From Aquimarina sp. BL5 (GTDB lineage: Bacteria > Bacteroidota > Bacteroidia > Flavobacteriales > Flavobacteriaceae), in NCBI RefSeq assembly GCF_003443675.1, contig NZ_CP031963.1, forward strand, positions 2,751,501-2,815,500: a stretch of 64,000 bases of DNA, given 5' to 3'. Shown here in pieces: positions 50,612-61,039 of the stretch (positions are counted from its first letter, which is position 1; the number at the start of each line of letters is the position of its first letter). Under the pieces are notes generated by a model. That model was not told where the DNA came from. It did not search any database and saw nothing but the letters and a program-made list of their open reading frames with translations. The position numbers and the translations under genes are program-made.

Positions 50612-52201
50612 TTAACGAATTCCGTGCATCATTCTCAATAATGTTTTATTAAGAATTAACATCACTAATCCAGCTGCAACGGGTATCACTGTGAACATTA
50701 AAAAGAAAATGCTCATTCCATATTCATCTACAATAGGGTCTATAAAACTACCTGTTACTCCCGCAGCTAAATTCGCTATAAAATTAGCGACAAACCAGAT
50801 CCCAAACATTAACCCAACAAACTTAACTGGTGCTAATTTACTAACATATGATAGACCTACTGGCGATATACAAAGTTCACCCAGTGTATGAAATAAATAT
50901 GCTAATATTAAAAAGATCATGCTCACAGACGCTGTTTTTGCTCCTAATGGAATACCCATAGAACCAAAAGCCAATATTCCAAATCCTAAACCTAAAAGCA
51001 TTAATCCGATTGCAAATTTTACAGGTCCAGTTGGATTGTATTTACTTTGCCATATTTTAGAAAAAAGTGGTGCAAATGCTATAATAAAGAACGAGTTTAA
51101 TATCCCAAACCAAGAAGCTGGAACATCAGTAGAATCAGCAACAAACTCTCTTTGTAACATCCATATTACAATACCCCATATAATTGCAAATCCAACTCCT
51201 AACAAAATATTAGACAAAGAATACTTTCCAAATGTTTGTTTAAACAACATGGCTAATACCCAAGTGATTATTAGCATAGGAACCACCGTTAACACCGCAT
51301 TTGATATCTTAAAAATCATTGCTCCATCACCTTCTAGAACTCTATCAGTGTAATCTGAAGCAAATATGGTCATAGAACCACCTGCTTGTTCAAATGCCCA
51401 CCAAAAAAATATTACAAAGAATGAGAAAACTCCAATCACTATTAATCGATCTCTAGTAACTTTTGATTTTTTAGATTCATCAATTACATCTTCAATTGCA
51501 TCCTGGGTATCTTCTATTGAATCTTCTATTACATCATCTAAATCTTCCATTTTTTTAGGCGAAATTCCAATATTAGCAAAAATCCCTTGTGCAAAATAAA
51601 ACTGTAGCATTCCTACAAACATAAAAATTCCAGCTAGCCCAAACCCATAGTGCCATCCTACTTTCTCTCCAATATATCCACAAAGCAAAATTCCAAGAAA
51701 AGCACCTGCATTAATCCCCATATAAAAAATGGTGTACCCTGCGTCTTTTTCTTTTCCTTGAGTTTTATATAACTGACCAACCATTGAAGAAATATTTGGT
51801 TTGAAAAGTCCATTACCAATAATTAGAAGCCCTAATCCAGCATAAAAGAATAAGTCTGCAGTAACCTCTAAAGCCATTGATGCATGACCTAATGTCATTA
51901 ATAGCGCTCCTAAAATAACAGCGTTTCTATACCCCATAATTTTATCAGCTATCAAACCACCTAAAATTGGAGTGATATAAACCAATCCCGTATACCATCC
52001 ATAAAGCAATAATGCACTATCTCTTTCCCAGCCCCAGCCGCCATCTACGATAGAAGCTACAAGAAATAAAACAAGTAAAGCACGCATTCCATAATAAGAA
52101 AAACGTTCCCACATTTCTGTAAAAAAGAGAACAAAAAGCCCTGAAGGATGTCCTAAAACGGTTCTTTGGTTTATCTCTGAACCTCCAAATTTAAATTCCA
52201 T
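50612..52201 (-). CDS. POT/PTR-family proton-dependent peptide transporter
   Basis: 529 aa from the ATG at 52201 (MEFKFGGSEINQRTVLGHPS); a TTG two codons earlier also fits. About 14 helices. Family motifs: the ExxER-type element FTEMWERFSYYGMRALLVLF and the PTR2 signature region FYMGINAGAFLGILLCGYIG. A charged cytoplasmic insert lies at ~220-250 (EDLDDVIEDSIEDTQDAIED). Imports di-/tripeptides with protons. The gene upstream encodes a DPP-IV-like peptidase, so release and uptake of dipeptides are probably linked. Confidence 0.94.
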   Translation of the reverse strand: MEFKFGGSEINQRTVLGHPSGLFVLFFTEMWERFSYYGMRALLVLFLVASIVDGGWGWERDSALLLYGWYTGLVYITPILGGLIADKIMGYRNAVILGALLMTLGHASMALEVTADLFFYAGLGLLIIGNGLFKPNISSMVGQLYKTQGKEKDAGYTIFYMGINAGAFLGILLCGYIGEKVGWHYGFGLAGIFMFVGMLQFYFAQGIFANIGISPKKMEDLDDVIEDSIEDTQDAIEDVIDESKKSKVTRDRLIVIGVFSFFVIFFWWAFEQAGGSMTIFASDYTDRVLEGDGAMIFKISNAVLTVVPMLIITWVLAMLFKQTFGKYSLSNILLGVGFAIIWGIVIWMLQREFVADSTDVPASWFGILNSFFIIAFAPLFSKIWQSKYNPTGPVKFAIGLMLLGLGFGILAFGSMGIPLGAKTASVSMIFLILAYLFHTLGELCISPVGLSYVSKLAPVKFVGLMFGIWFVANFIANLAAGVTGSFIDPIVDEYGMSIFFLMFTVIPVAAGLVMLILNKTLLRMMHGIR

Positions 52202-52244
52202 ATTCAATTATTAAGTTAGTAAAATTTATGAGTTGTTTAATGAT

Positions 52245-54416
52245 TTATAAGTTCGTTTTAATAAAATTAGTCATCTTATTATACAGATGTAATCGAGTGT
52301 TACCTCCGTAAATTCCATGATTTTTATCAGGATATATTGCCCAATCAAAATCTTTGTTTTTCTGCACCAATGCTTCAATTAAACGCATCGTATTCTGTAC
52401 ATGTACATTATCATCTGCACTACCGTGTACTAATAAAAATTTACCTTTTAACCCATCTACAAAATTGATTGGAGAATTATCATCATATCCTTTTGCATTC
52501 TCCTGTGGAGTCATCAAATATCGTTCCGTATAGATAGTATCATAAAACCTCCAACTAGTAACCGGAGCTACTGCTATTGCCATTTTAAAAGTATCTGGAG
52601 CCTTAAATAAACAGTTACTAGACATAAAACCTCCGTAACTCCATCCCCATATTCCAATTCTTGATGCATCGATATAGTCTAGTGCTCCTAATTGCTTTGC
52701 TGCTGCAATCTGATCCTGAACTTCTAAATTCCCTAAATCATTCTGAGTAACTTTCTTAAACTTTGCTCCTTTAAAACCAGTACCTCTTCCATCTATACAA
52801 ACAACAATGTATCCTTGCTGCGCTAACATCATATACCAATAATCGTTGCTTCTGTTCCAAGAATTACTAACCGATTGAGATCCTGGTCCAGAATATTGAT
52901 ACATAAACAATGGGTACTTCTTAGCAGGATCAAAATCCTTTGGTTTAATCGTCCACATATTTAATGTTTCGCCATTAATATCTATAGTAGAAAATTCTTT
53001 TGGTCTTACATCGTATTGTCCAAGCTTATCTAATAACCCTTTGTTGTTTTTAATCTCACGAATTACCGCTCCATCCGCGGCATTATTTAAGGTAAATTCA
53101 AAAGGAGTAGATGCACTTGAGAAATAATTGATGTATTGACTGAAATCTGCACTGAAATCTGCATCATTGGTTCCTTCTTTAGTACTTAATCTCTTTTTGT
53201 TTTTTCCATCTAAACCAATTGAATAAATATCTCTATTGATATTCTTATTTTCTACACTCTGATAAAAAATGCTTTTATTTTTAGCATCGTATCCATAATA
53301 ATCAGTTACTTCCCAAGAACCAACAGTAACCTGATTAATCAATTCTCCTGTTTCTTTATAGTGATAGATATGGTTATATCCGTCCTTTTCACTAGTCCAT
53401 ATAAAACTATTGTCTTCTAGAAAAGTTAGATTATCCGTAATATCGATGTAAGCTTCATCTTTTTCATTTAGAACAACCTTTGGAGTTTTTGTTTTAGCAT
53501 CTACAAAAATTAAATCCAGATTATTTTGGTGTCTATTTAAAACTTGTACACTCAAAATATCTGGATTGGAAGACCATTTTATTCTAGGAATATAGAAGTC
53601 TTTATAATCACCTAGATTTACTTTATCTAAAGACATGCTTCCTAAATCGGCTATATGCAATGAAACTTCTGCATTTTTTTCTCCAGCTTTAGGATATTTA
53701 AAAACATCTTGTTTTTGATATAACTCAGCCCCGTATACATCCATAGAAAATTCTGGAACATCTTTCTCGTCGAATCTTATAAAAGCCACTTTATTGCTAT
53801 CAGCACTCCAATCAAATGCTCTTACAAAAGCAAATTCTTCTTCATATACCCAATCCGTAATACCATTTATAATCTCATTCTTCTTACCGTCATCAGTTAG
53901 CTGGATCTCCTCTCCGCTTACAAAATTCAGCACAAAAATATTATTATCAAATACATATGCCAATTTGTTTCCGTCAGGAGACAAAGCTGGAGACTGTATT
54001 TTCTTATCACTAATTTTGAAACTACTATTAGAAGGAACATCAAAAATATGATAAATCCCTCTTGAAGAACGGCGATAGATTTGTTCTAGTTCGCTAGAAA
54101 GTAAGACTCTTTTTTCATCTTTACTAAATTCGTACCCTTGAATATATTTAAGGTCATCTATATTAGATGATTTTATTAATGTATTTGCTTTTTCTCCAGT
54201 AGCATAGTCATAGACTTCAATGGATGTATCTCCACTAGTATTGTCTCTTTCTAAAACAGAATACTCCTTCCCATTATTCATAGAGTGCAAAGATTGCAAC
54301 CTTTCTGCTCTAAAAGTTCCTCCCCATATTTCTTCTAGAGTAAAAGCTTTGTCCTGTGCAATGGTCACAGTGCTTAATAATATTATAATTCCAAAAAACA
54401 ATCTGGTTATTCTCAT
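52245..54416 (-). CDS. S9 family dipeptidyl peptidase IV-like protein
   Basis: 723 aa. Signal peptide MRITRLFFGIIILLSTVTIA, an eight-bladed propeller with the substrate N-terminus-binding Glu pair (TDWVYEEEFAF), then the alpha/beta-hydrolase domain. Catalytic Ser593 in GIWGWSYGGF, Asp in HGSADDNVH and His700 in YPDKNHGIYGG. Removes X-Pro/X-Ala dipeptides in the periplasm. Together with the POT transporter it forms a peptide-utilisation pair. Confidence 0.95.
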   Translation of the reverse strand: MRITRLFFGIIILLSTVTIAQDKAFTLEEIWGGTFRAERLQSLHSMNNGKEYSVLERDNTSGDTSIEVYDYATGEKANTLIKSSNIDDLKYIQGYEFSKDEKRVLLSSELEQIYRRSSRGIYHIFDVPSNSSFKISDKKIQSPALSPDGNKLAYVFDNNIFVLNFVSGEEIQLTDDGKKNEIINGITDWVYEEEFAFVRAFDWSADSNKVAFIRFDEKDVPEFSMDVYGAELYQKQDVFKYPKAGEKNAEVSLHIADLGSMSLDKVNLGDYKDFYIPRIKWSSNPDILSVQVLNRHQNNLDLIFVDAKTKTPKVVLNEKDEAYIDITDNLTFLEDNSFIWTSEKDGYNHIYHYKETGELINQVTVGSWEVTDYYGYDAKNKSIFYQSVENKNINRDIYSIGLDGKNKKRLSTKEGTNDADFSADFSQYINYFSSASTPFEFTLNNAADGAVIREIKNNKGLLDKLGQYDVRPKEFSTIDINGETLNMWTIKPKDFDPAKKYPLFMYQYSGPGSQSVSNSWNRSNDYWYMMLAQQGYIVVCIDGRGTGFKGAKFKKVTQNDLGNLEVQDQIAAAKQLGALDYIDASRIGIWGWSYGGFMSSNCLFKAPDTFKMAIAVAPVTSWRFYDTIYTERYLMTPQENAKGYDDNSPINFVDGLKGKFLLVHGSADDNVHVQNTMRLIEALVQKNKDFDWAIYPDKNHGIYGGNTRLHLYNKMTNFIKTNL

Positions 54417-54617
54417 ATTGTACTTTTATAAAAAATTGTTAGCGCCAAGAATACTAAAAAATCCGTGAAAAATACAACAATTGACGTTAAATACAATAAA
54501 AAGCTTCCCGAGAAACGAATATTTATTAGCATATCATCAACCAAACCGCTATAATTCATGAGATACTATAATTTGAAAATATGTAAGCAAAAGCATTTTA
54601 AGAATTGGTAAAACTGT

Positions 54618-54644
54618 TTGATAAAAAACAGAATAGTATATTTG
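54618..54644 (+). promoter_or_regulatory. Candidate promoter of the HMG-CoA reductase gene
   Basis: TTG (54618-54620), a 16-base spacer (shorter than usual) and TATATTTG (54637-54644), a full TAnnTTTG match 24 bases before the start codon. Confidence 0.5.
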
Positions 54645-54667
54645 AAGCCTGACAGTAAAAAAATAAT

Positions 54668-55984
54668 ATGGCTCCAGTGGTTTCAGGCTTTTCTAAGCTT
54701 TCTAAATCTGATAAAATTAAGTGGTTGGTTGAACATCATTTTAACAATGACCAAAATACGGTTAGCACCCTAAAAACGTATTGGAATTCTGATCATAAAC
54801 TTCAGCAATTGCATGATGAATTTACAGAAAACACCATTTCTAATTATTATTTACCTTTTTCTGTAGCACCTAATTTTTTGATTAATGGTAAACGCTTTAC
54901 CATCCCAATGGCTATAGAAGAAAGCTCTGTAGTTGCCGCTGCAAGTAAAGCAGCAAAATTTTGGCAGCATAGAGGTGGGTTTAAAGCAGAAGTATTATCA
55001 ACTGTAAAAGTTGGACAAGTACATTTTACATATACAGGAGATCTCCAAAAACTAAAAACATTTTTCGATAGCATTAAAGCTGAGCTTATTTCATCCGCTT
55101 CTCACATCACTAAAAACATGGAGAAACGCGGTGGAGGCATTATAGATATAGAACTTAGGGATAAATCTTCGGAAATTGAAAATTACTATCAGCTGCATTG
55201 CACATTTGGCACAGCTGATGCTATGGGAGCTAATTTCATCAATTCTTGTTTGGAGCAATTTGCTGATTTTTTAACCAAAGCAGCTTCTGAATATAATGAC
55301 TTTTCTGAAGCAGAGAAGAACATAGAAATTATTATGAGTATTCTCTCTAATTATGTTCCGGAATGCTTGGTTAGGACATATGTTTCCTGCCCTGTAAATG
55401 AGCTACCTAAAGTAGGAGAATTATCTCCTCTACAATACGCAGAGAAATTTGTAAGAGCAGTCCAAATTGCAAAAGTAGAACCTTATAGAGCCGTGACACA
55501 TAATAAAGGTATTATGAATGGTATTGATGCGGTTGTATTAGCGACTGGAAATGATTTTAGGGCTATAGAAGCGGGAGCACATGCATTTGCTTCAAAAGAT
55601 GGACAATATACAAGTCTAACAAATGCTAAAATTGAGAATGATGTTTTTCATTTCTCAATAGAAATACCATTGGCTCTTGGTACGGTTGGCGGACTAACCG
55701 CACTACATCCTTTGGTAAAATTAGCTTTACACCTACTTGGAAGTCCGAACGCTAAAAAACTTATGGAGATTACAGCTGTGGCAGGTCTTGCCCAGAATTT
55801 TGGCGCGATTAACTCACTTATTACCACAGGAATCCAGCAAGGGCACATGAAAATGCATCTAATGAATATCCTAAATCAGTTTCAAGCCACCAATGAAGAA
55901 AAGGAACAATTAGTAAACTATTTTAAAACGAATACAGTAACACATAGTGAGGTAGTACAACAAATCGAAAAACTGAGACGTTAA
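54668..55984 (+). CDS. mvaA: Hydroxymethylglutaryl-CoA reductase, class II
   Basis: 438 aa; converts HMG-CoA to mevalonate, or the reverse. Class II features: the catalytic Glu in RFTIPMAIEESSVVAAASKA, the GG-rich segment KRGGGIIDIELRDKS, ENYYQLHCTFGTADAMGANF, the catalytic Lys/Asp region NKGIMNGIDAVVLATGNDFR and the C-terminal catalytic His in QQGHMKMHL. In Bacteroidota this class serves mevalonate synthesis for isoprenoids. The GHMP kinase follows within 7 bases. Confidence 0.94.
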   Translation: MAPVVSGFSKLSKSDKIKWLVEHHFNNDQNTVSTLKTYWNSDHKLQQLHDEFTENTISNYYLPFSVAPNFLINGKRFTIPMAIEESSVVAAASKAAKFWQHRGGFKAEVLSTVKVGQVHFTYTGDLQKLKTFFDSIKAELISSASHITKNMEKRGGGIIDIELRDKSSEIENYYQLHCTFGTADAMGANFINSCLEQFADFLTKAASEYNDFSEAEKNIEIIMSILSNYVPECLVRTYVSCPVNELPKVGELSPLQYAEKFVRAVQIAKVEPYRAVTHNKGIMNGIDAVVLATGNDFRAIEAGAHAFASKDGQYTSLTNAKIENDVFHFSIEIPLALGTVGGLTALHPLVKLALHLLGSPNAKKLMEITAVAGLAQNFGAINSLITTGIQQGHMKMHLMNILNQFQATNEEKEQLVNYFKTNTVTHSEVVQQIEKLRR

Positions 55985-55991
55985 CAAGTTG

Positions 55992-56936
55992 ATGAAAAAA
56001 TCTTTTTATAGCCACGGTAAACTTCTTCTAACTTCAGAATATCTTGTTCTTGATGGTATCAAAGCACTTGCTTTACCAACAAAAAAAGGTCAATGGTTAG
56101 TTGTTGAAGAAAATGATGAAAAAAGCATTATTTGGAAAAGTCTTGATAACGAAGGTAACTATTGGTTTGAAACCAAAATCAAACTGCCTTTACATCTATC
56201 TGAAACCACAAATACATCCGAAAAATCAATTCTAACCGATGAGGAGGGACTAGGTATTTCTGAAACACTTCTGGAAATTCTACAAGCTGCTAAAGAGCTG
56301 AATCCTAATTTCCTTTCTAAAGAAAAAGGATATACCGTCGAAACTCGATTAGAATTTGACCGTAAATGGGGACTAGGCTCCTCTTCTACTCTTATTAACA
56401 ATATTGCTCAATGGGCGGAGGTAGATGCTTTCTTACTCTTAAAGAAAAGCTTTGGGGGAAGTGGTTATGATATTGCAAGTGCGCAGCACAAAACACCTAT
56501 ACTTTATACACGTAAAGAAGATAAACCTTTGGTAGAAGAGGCTAGCTTCAATCCAGCTTTTAAAAACCATCTATTTTTTGTGTATTTAAATCAAAAACAA
56601 GATAGTAAACAATGTATTAAGCATTATCAATCATTACCACTTAAAGATTTTGATAAAGCTGCAGAAATAGTAAAACAAATAACCGATACTATATTAAATT
56701 GCTCTTCACTATCAGAATTCTGCGAGCTTATCGATCAGCACGAAGAAGTAATTTCTAAAATCATTAAAACACCGACTGTAAAATCTACTTTATTCCCTGA
56801 CTATATGGGCAGCATTAAGAGCTTAGGTGGCTGGGGTGGTGATTTTGTATTAGCCACAGGTTCTGTATCTGAAATGGAATATTTCAAAAATAAAGGATAC
56901 AATATAATAATCCCATATACAGAAATGGTTTTATAA
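55992..56936 (+). CDS. GHMP-family kinase, probably of the mevalonate pathway
   Basis: 314 aa from the ATG at 55992; a TTG precedes it. N-terminal GHMP motif 1 FYSHGKLLLTSEYLVLDGIK, the ATP-binding motif 2 WGLGSSSTLINNIAQW, GGSGYDIASAQHKTPILYT and the C-terminal motif 3 SLGGWGGDFVLATG. Coupling to HMG-CoA reductase suggests it phosphorylates mevalonate or a mevalonate phosphate; which one cannot be decided from sequence. Confidence 0.88.
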   Translation: MKKSFYSHGKLLLTSEYLVLDGIKALALPTKKGQWLVVEENDEKSIIWKSLDNEGNYWFETKIKLPLHLSETTNTSEKSILTDEEGLGISETLLEILQAAKELNPNFLSKEKGYTVETRLEFDRKWGLGSSSTLINNIAQWAEVDAFLLLKKSFGGSGYDIASAQHKTPILYTRKEDKPLVEEASFNPAFKNHLFFVYLNQKQDSKQCIKHYQSLPLKDFDKAAEIVKQITDTILNCSSLSEFCELIDQHEEVISKIIKTPTVKSTLFPDYMGSIKSLGGWGGDFVLATGSVSEMEYFKNKGYNIIIPYTEMVL

Positions 56937-57405
56937 TCAACCTATTTCAGATAAAACAACAGTACTTACTCTGGCTTTTTATTATAAAGCACATCTTTTC
57001 TCTATATAAAATATCTTTAATTTAGACATTTTATATATCTCGCATTTTTTCCAGAAACCTTAGAGAAATTAACTAATAGGGGAATTTTCACTACATTGAT
57101 TTAGAAAAAACTTTCTGTACATAAAATGTTAAGATATTAATACAAATATAATACTGTTATTGTTTATAACTTTACCTCTTAACTTAACCACTATATCTAT
57201 TAATTAATGTGTTAAACATATTGCCTGATAGGTTTTTTAAATAAAATGAAAATAAATATTTACTTAAAATCAAGTAGAATCTTTCGTGATTATTTAAATT
57301 TTATTTTATTAATGACCTGATAATAGTCTAATTTAACATATCAATTGTGAGGTATTAAAAATGTTTAATTAAAAAACTTAAAAAATTCACCCTAAAATTG
57401 TCCCA
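56937..57405 (+). other. 469-base AT-rich region upstream of the GH9 gene
   Basis: No gene. It probably carries the control region of the glycoside hydrolase. A/T runs dominate, and no TAnnTTTG box with a well-spaced -33, operator palindrome or riboswitch-like structure could be supported. Confidence 0.5.
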
Positions 57406-59934
57406 ATGAAAAAGAGAATTCTATTCACCATTGCCTTTTTATTATTTGTAGTTCCGTTAATTAAAGGACAAACTACCTACAGTGATGATTTTGATGAAGG
57501 TATACTCACAGCAGAATCAACATCTGCCTATTCTGCTTCTTTATCCAGCAATAACCTATTAATTAATGCCAATGGTACAGCAGGAACCTTTAGTCCTTTT
57601 ATCTATACATTACATAATAACGGTTCTGATACCTCTGTAGATATATCAAATCAAATCAAACTTTTTATTAAGGTAAAAGGCACTTCTAATCCCGATTTAA
57701 GGATTGACATACAAGACCAAGATGGTTTTGTGACCAATCTAAGTCCACTGTCTGTTAGAATAGATAATGGATTTACTATTTACGAATTAGATTATTCTGC
57801 CAATTTACAAGATGGAGGTTTTGGAGGTTCTAATTGCACGCAAGCTACAGCACCCTGTCCTGTTGATCCCTCTAAAGTAGCTTTTGTTCAATTTTTTGTA
57901 AATGCCGCTCAAGGAGGGTATGCTGGAACTATCGAAATCGACTGGATTTCTTTTGGAGAGCCTTTAGAAGCCTTACCTCCGCCTTCTACATTTGATATCC
58001 GTTATAATCAGGTAGCGTATTTGACAGGTAGAAACAAAACGGTTAGTATTGCAGCTCAAAGTAGTTTTAGCAACCAAACATACACCATCCTAGATAGTTC
58101 TGACAATGTTGTATTATCAGGAACAACAGGAGTATCTTCTTTATGGAATGATTCTGGAGAACATATTGCAAACGTAGATATATCTGAAGTAGATGCAGAA
58201 GGAACCTATCGTTTTCAAATCGATCAAGAGGAAATTACTTTCAATGTAAGCGCGGATGGATATGCCGAGCTTAGAGAAGAAGCTTTTAAATATTACTATT
58301 ATAATCGCTCTTCTACTGCATTAGAATCAACTCACGCTGGCATATATGCAAGACCAGCAGGAACTCCTGATAATGTTGTCCGAGTACATTCGTCTGCAGC
58401 TACATCAGCAAGACCTGAGGGAACAATCATTTCCGCTCCAAAAGGTTGGTATGATGCAGGAGACTATAATAAATATATTGTAAATAGTGGAATTAGCACT
58501 TATACCTTATTAGCAGCTTTTGAACACTATAAAACCGAATGGGAAAGTTTACAATATAACATTCCCGAACAAGGCGGAGACCTTCCGGATATTTTGGATG
58601 AAGTTTTATGGAACTTAGATTGGATGTTAGATATGCAAGATCCAAACGATGGTGGAGTGTATCATAAATTAACGGCTAAAAACTTCTCTGGAAGAATCAT
58701 GCCAGCTGCTTATAATCTAGAAAGATTCGTTGTACAGAAATCTACAGCTGCAGCTTTAAATTTTGCTGCAGTAACAGCGGTAGCATCAAGAATATTTTCT
58801 GATTATGAAAGTGTAAAACCTGGATTTAGTGCACAATTAGAACAAGCCGCAAAAGACGCCTATGCTTGGGCAAAAGATAATCCTGCGATTTATTACAGTC
58901 AAGGTAGTGGAACGCCAGTTTCAGATATTACTACAGGAGAATATGGAGATAATAACGTAACAGACGAATTCCAATGGGCAGCTGTCGAATTATTTATTAC
59001 GACCGGAGAAAACACATACCGAGATGATATTGATGTAAATTCTATCGGAGGCGGAACTCCAAGCTGGCCATATAGTGACCCACTAGCATTAATTTCAATC
59101 GCTCAGCATACTACTAGTTTGGAAAGTTCCATTAATGTTACTGCCGCCAATAATACCTTATTGGGTGCAGCTGATCAATTAAGAGACAGAGTTAATTCTT
59201 CTCCTATGAAAATTACTATGGGCTCTAATGACTATGCTTGGGGTAGTAATGGAGCTGTTGGTAATCAATTGATAATACTGATAAGAGCATATGAGCTTAC
59301 TCAGGATGAGTCATATTTAAATGCTGCTTATACATCCATGGATTATATTTTCGGTAGAAATGGAACTGGATACTCTTATGTAACTGGGTTTGGAGACAGA
59401 CAAGTATTCGAACCTCATCATAGAATATCCGATGCGGATGGTATTTCTGCGCCAATTCCCGGAATGATTGTAGGTGGACCACAGAATGAAAACAATCCAG
59501 ACACAGGGGATTGTTCTGGTTCTGGAGTGAGTTTTCCATCGAATCTACCGGCTTCAAAATATGTAGATCACTGGTGTTCATATTCTACAAATGAAATTAC
59601 CATTAACTGGAATGCGCCTTTGGTATATGCTATGCACGCTTTAGATTTTTATCAAAAACAAGCTGCTACTTTATCGGTTGACACTTTTGAAGAAGCTTCA
59701 GAAATATTTGAAATTTTCCCAAATCCAACAAGTCAGGTTTTAAATATAAAATTCCCTGTTTCTAAAGGATCTTCCGATATCAAGATGTATTCAATTCAAG
59801 GTAAAAAAATCTTGTCTAAACAATTGCAAGACTCAAAATCCAGTATAGATCTTAGCAATCTAACTTCTGGGCTCTATTTAGTAAAAATAACGACTCAAGG
59901 TCGCAGTTATACAACGAAAATCATAAAACAGTAA
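57406..59934 (+). CDS. Secreted family 9 glycoside hydrolase (endoglucanase-like) with T9SS tail
   Basis: 842 aa. Signal peptide MKKRILFTIAFLLFVVPLIK; an N-terminal beta-sandwich (~25-185), perhaps carbohydrate-binding; a CelD-N Ig-like domain (~197-285, IRYNQVAYLTGRNKTVSIAA); the GH9 (alpha/alpha)6 catalytic domain (~290-760); and a type A T9SS sorting domain (~770-842, IFPNPTSQVLNI to TTKIIKQ). Catalytic residues visible: Asp350/Asp353 in WYDAGDYNKY, Glu730 in STNEITINWNAPL, and substrate-site EPHHRISDADG. Activity on beta-1,4-glucan is the family norm; exact substrate unproven. Stands alone, ending at a strong terminator. Confidence 0.95.
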   Translation: MKKRILFTIAFLLFVVPLIKGQTTYSDDFDEGILTAESTSAYSASLSSNNLLINANGTAGTFSPFIYTLHNNGSDTSVDISNQIKLFIKVKGTSNPDLRIDIQDQDGFVTNLSPLSVRIDNGFTIYELDYSANLQDGGFGGSNCTQATAPCPVDPSKVAFVQFFVNAAQGGYAGTIEIDWISFGEPLEALPPPSTFDIRYNQVAYLTGRNKTVSIAAQSSFSNQTYTILDSSDNVVLSGTTGVSSLWNDSGEHIANVDISEVDAEGTYRFQIDQEEITFNVSADGYAELREEAFKYYYYNRSSTALESTHAGIYARPAGTPDNVVRVHSSAATSARPEGTIISAPKGWYDAGDYNKYIVNSGISTYTLLAAFEHYKTEWESLQYNIPEQGGDLPDILDEVLWNLDWMLDMQDPNDGGVYHKLTAKNFSGRIMPAAYNLERFVVQKSTAAALNFAAVTAVASRIFSDYESVKPGFSAQLEQAAKDAYAWAKDNPAIYYSQGSGTPVSDITTGEYGDNNVTDEFQWAAVELFITTGENTYRDDIDVNSIGGGTPSWPYSDPLALISIAQHTTSLESSINVTAANNTLLGAADQLRDRVNSSPMKITMGSNDYAWGSNGAVGNQLIILIRAYELTQDESYLNAAYTSMDYIFGRNGTGYSYVTGFGDRQVFEPHHRISDADGISAPIPGMIVGGPQNENNPDTGDCSGSGVSFPSNLPASKYVDHWCSYSTNEITINWNAPLVYAMHALDFYQKQAATLSVDTFEEASEIFEIFPNPTSQVLNIKFPVSKGSSDIKMYSIQGKKILSKQLQDSKSSIDLSNLTSGLYLVKITTQGRSYTTKIIKQ

Positions 59935-59996
59935 AACTTAAATTAGTAATGCAATTCTAATCTATTAGAAAAGTAATACTATCAAAATTCTAACAG

Positions 59997-60030
59997 AAAA
60001 GGCTCAAAACAAGTATGTTTTGAGCCTTTT
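59997..60030. terminator. Bidirectional terminator between the GH9 gene and lpxD
   Basis: Perfect stem ggctcaaaaca / tgttttgagcc with a 4-base loop, flanked by aaaa and tttt so that a T run follows on both strands. It serves the converging GH9 gene (plus) and lpxD (minus). Confidence 0.93.
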
Positions 60031-60049
60031 ATATTTTAAAGCATGATTA

Positions 60050-61039
60050 CTATTTCGAAAGCTTACGTAAAGTAACCCATTGCTTAAGCATTTCTCTTGA
60101 ATCACAAGCAGGATAGCCTAAAACGGTCTTTCCAGCTGGAACATCATTCATAACACCAGAACCTGCAGCCACTGTAGCTCCAGAATGAATTGTAGTATGA
60201 TCTTTTATAGAAGCACTTCCACCGATAACAACTCCATCACCTAATGTAACAGAACCTGCCAAACCACTACTTCCTGCCATAATACAGAAACGTCCTAACA
60301 CACAATTGTGTCCTATTTGTACTAAATTATCAATCTTACAACCATCGCCTAATATAGTAGAACTAAACTTAGCTCGATCTATACAAGAATTAGCACCAAT
60401 CTCAACTCCGTTTCCTATTACCACATTACCAATATGCGGTATTTTCATAAGTCCACGACCATCTGCACAAGGAAGATATCCGAAACCATCCGCACCAATA
60501 CTTACATTATTGTGAAAAATACAGTCACTGCCTATTTTAGAACGCTCTCTAATTACAGTACCAGACCAAATAACGGTATTATTACCTATTACAGAATCAT
60601 CAAAAACCGTAACATTAGGATAAAGTACAACACCATCTCCTAAAACAACATCTTTACCTACATAACAACCCGCTCCAATTTTACTTCCAGCTCCTATAAT
60701 AACAGATTTATCGACCACAGCTGTTGGGTGAATATCAATATCAAAAACAGGATCTTTAAGACGAAATATTTCTAACAACTTAGACATTGCAAAATCTGCA
60801 TTCTTAACCATAATAAATGCTCGATCCGAACCCGGCTCTATATCTAAGCTTTCATTTACTATAGCAGCAGAAGCACTAGAAGTCTCCCACAAACGCGCAA
60901 ATTTTACACTTCTGATAAAGGTGATTTGGTCACTTTTCGCATTCTTTAATTGGTCGACCCCTGTTATTCTTTGCTTTGTATTACCTACTAATTTTCCCTG
61001 TAAAATCGTATTGATCTCCTCTATTGTATATGATATCAT
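60050..61039 (-). CDS. lpxD: UDP-3-O-acylglucosamine N-acyltransferase, LpxD-type
   Basis: 329 aa. N-terminal uridine-binding domain (residues 1-~100: YTIEEINTILQGKLVGNTKQ, ITFIRSVKFARLWETSSASA), then a left-handed beta-helix of hexapeptide repeats (VIIGAGSKIGAGCYVGKDVV and on), with the catalytic His in VQIGHNCVLGRF and the DGFGY substrate motif in SIGADGFGYLP. Adds the N-linked acyl chain in lipid A synthesis. Flavobacteria may carry more than one LpxD; this could be the second copy. Confidence 0.9.
   Translation of the reverse strand: MISYTIEEINTILQGKLVGNTKQRITGVDQLKNAKSDQITFIRSVKFARLWETSSASAAIVNESLDIEPGSDRAFIMVKNADFAMSKLLEIFRLKDPVFDIDIHPTAVVDKSVIIGAGSKIGAGCYVGKDVVLGDGVVLYPNVTVFDDSVIGNNTVIWSGTVIRERSKIGSDCIFHNNVSIGADGFGYLPCADGRGLMKIPHIGNVVIGNGVEIGANSCIDRAKFSSTILGDGCKIDNLVQIGHNCVLGRFCIMAGSSGLAGSVTLGDGVVIGGSASIKDHTTIHSGATVAAGSGVMNDVPAGKTVLGYPACDSREMLKQWVTLRKLSK

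Noticed and set aside
50919..51353. Plus-strand 144-aa frame inside the POT transporter gene
   Set aside because: It lies wholly antisense to a well-conserved gene, has no family motifs and reads like reverse-complement membrane-helix codons.
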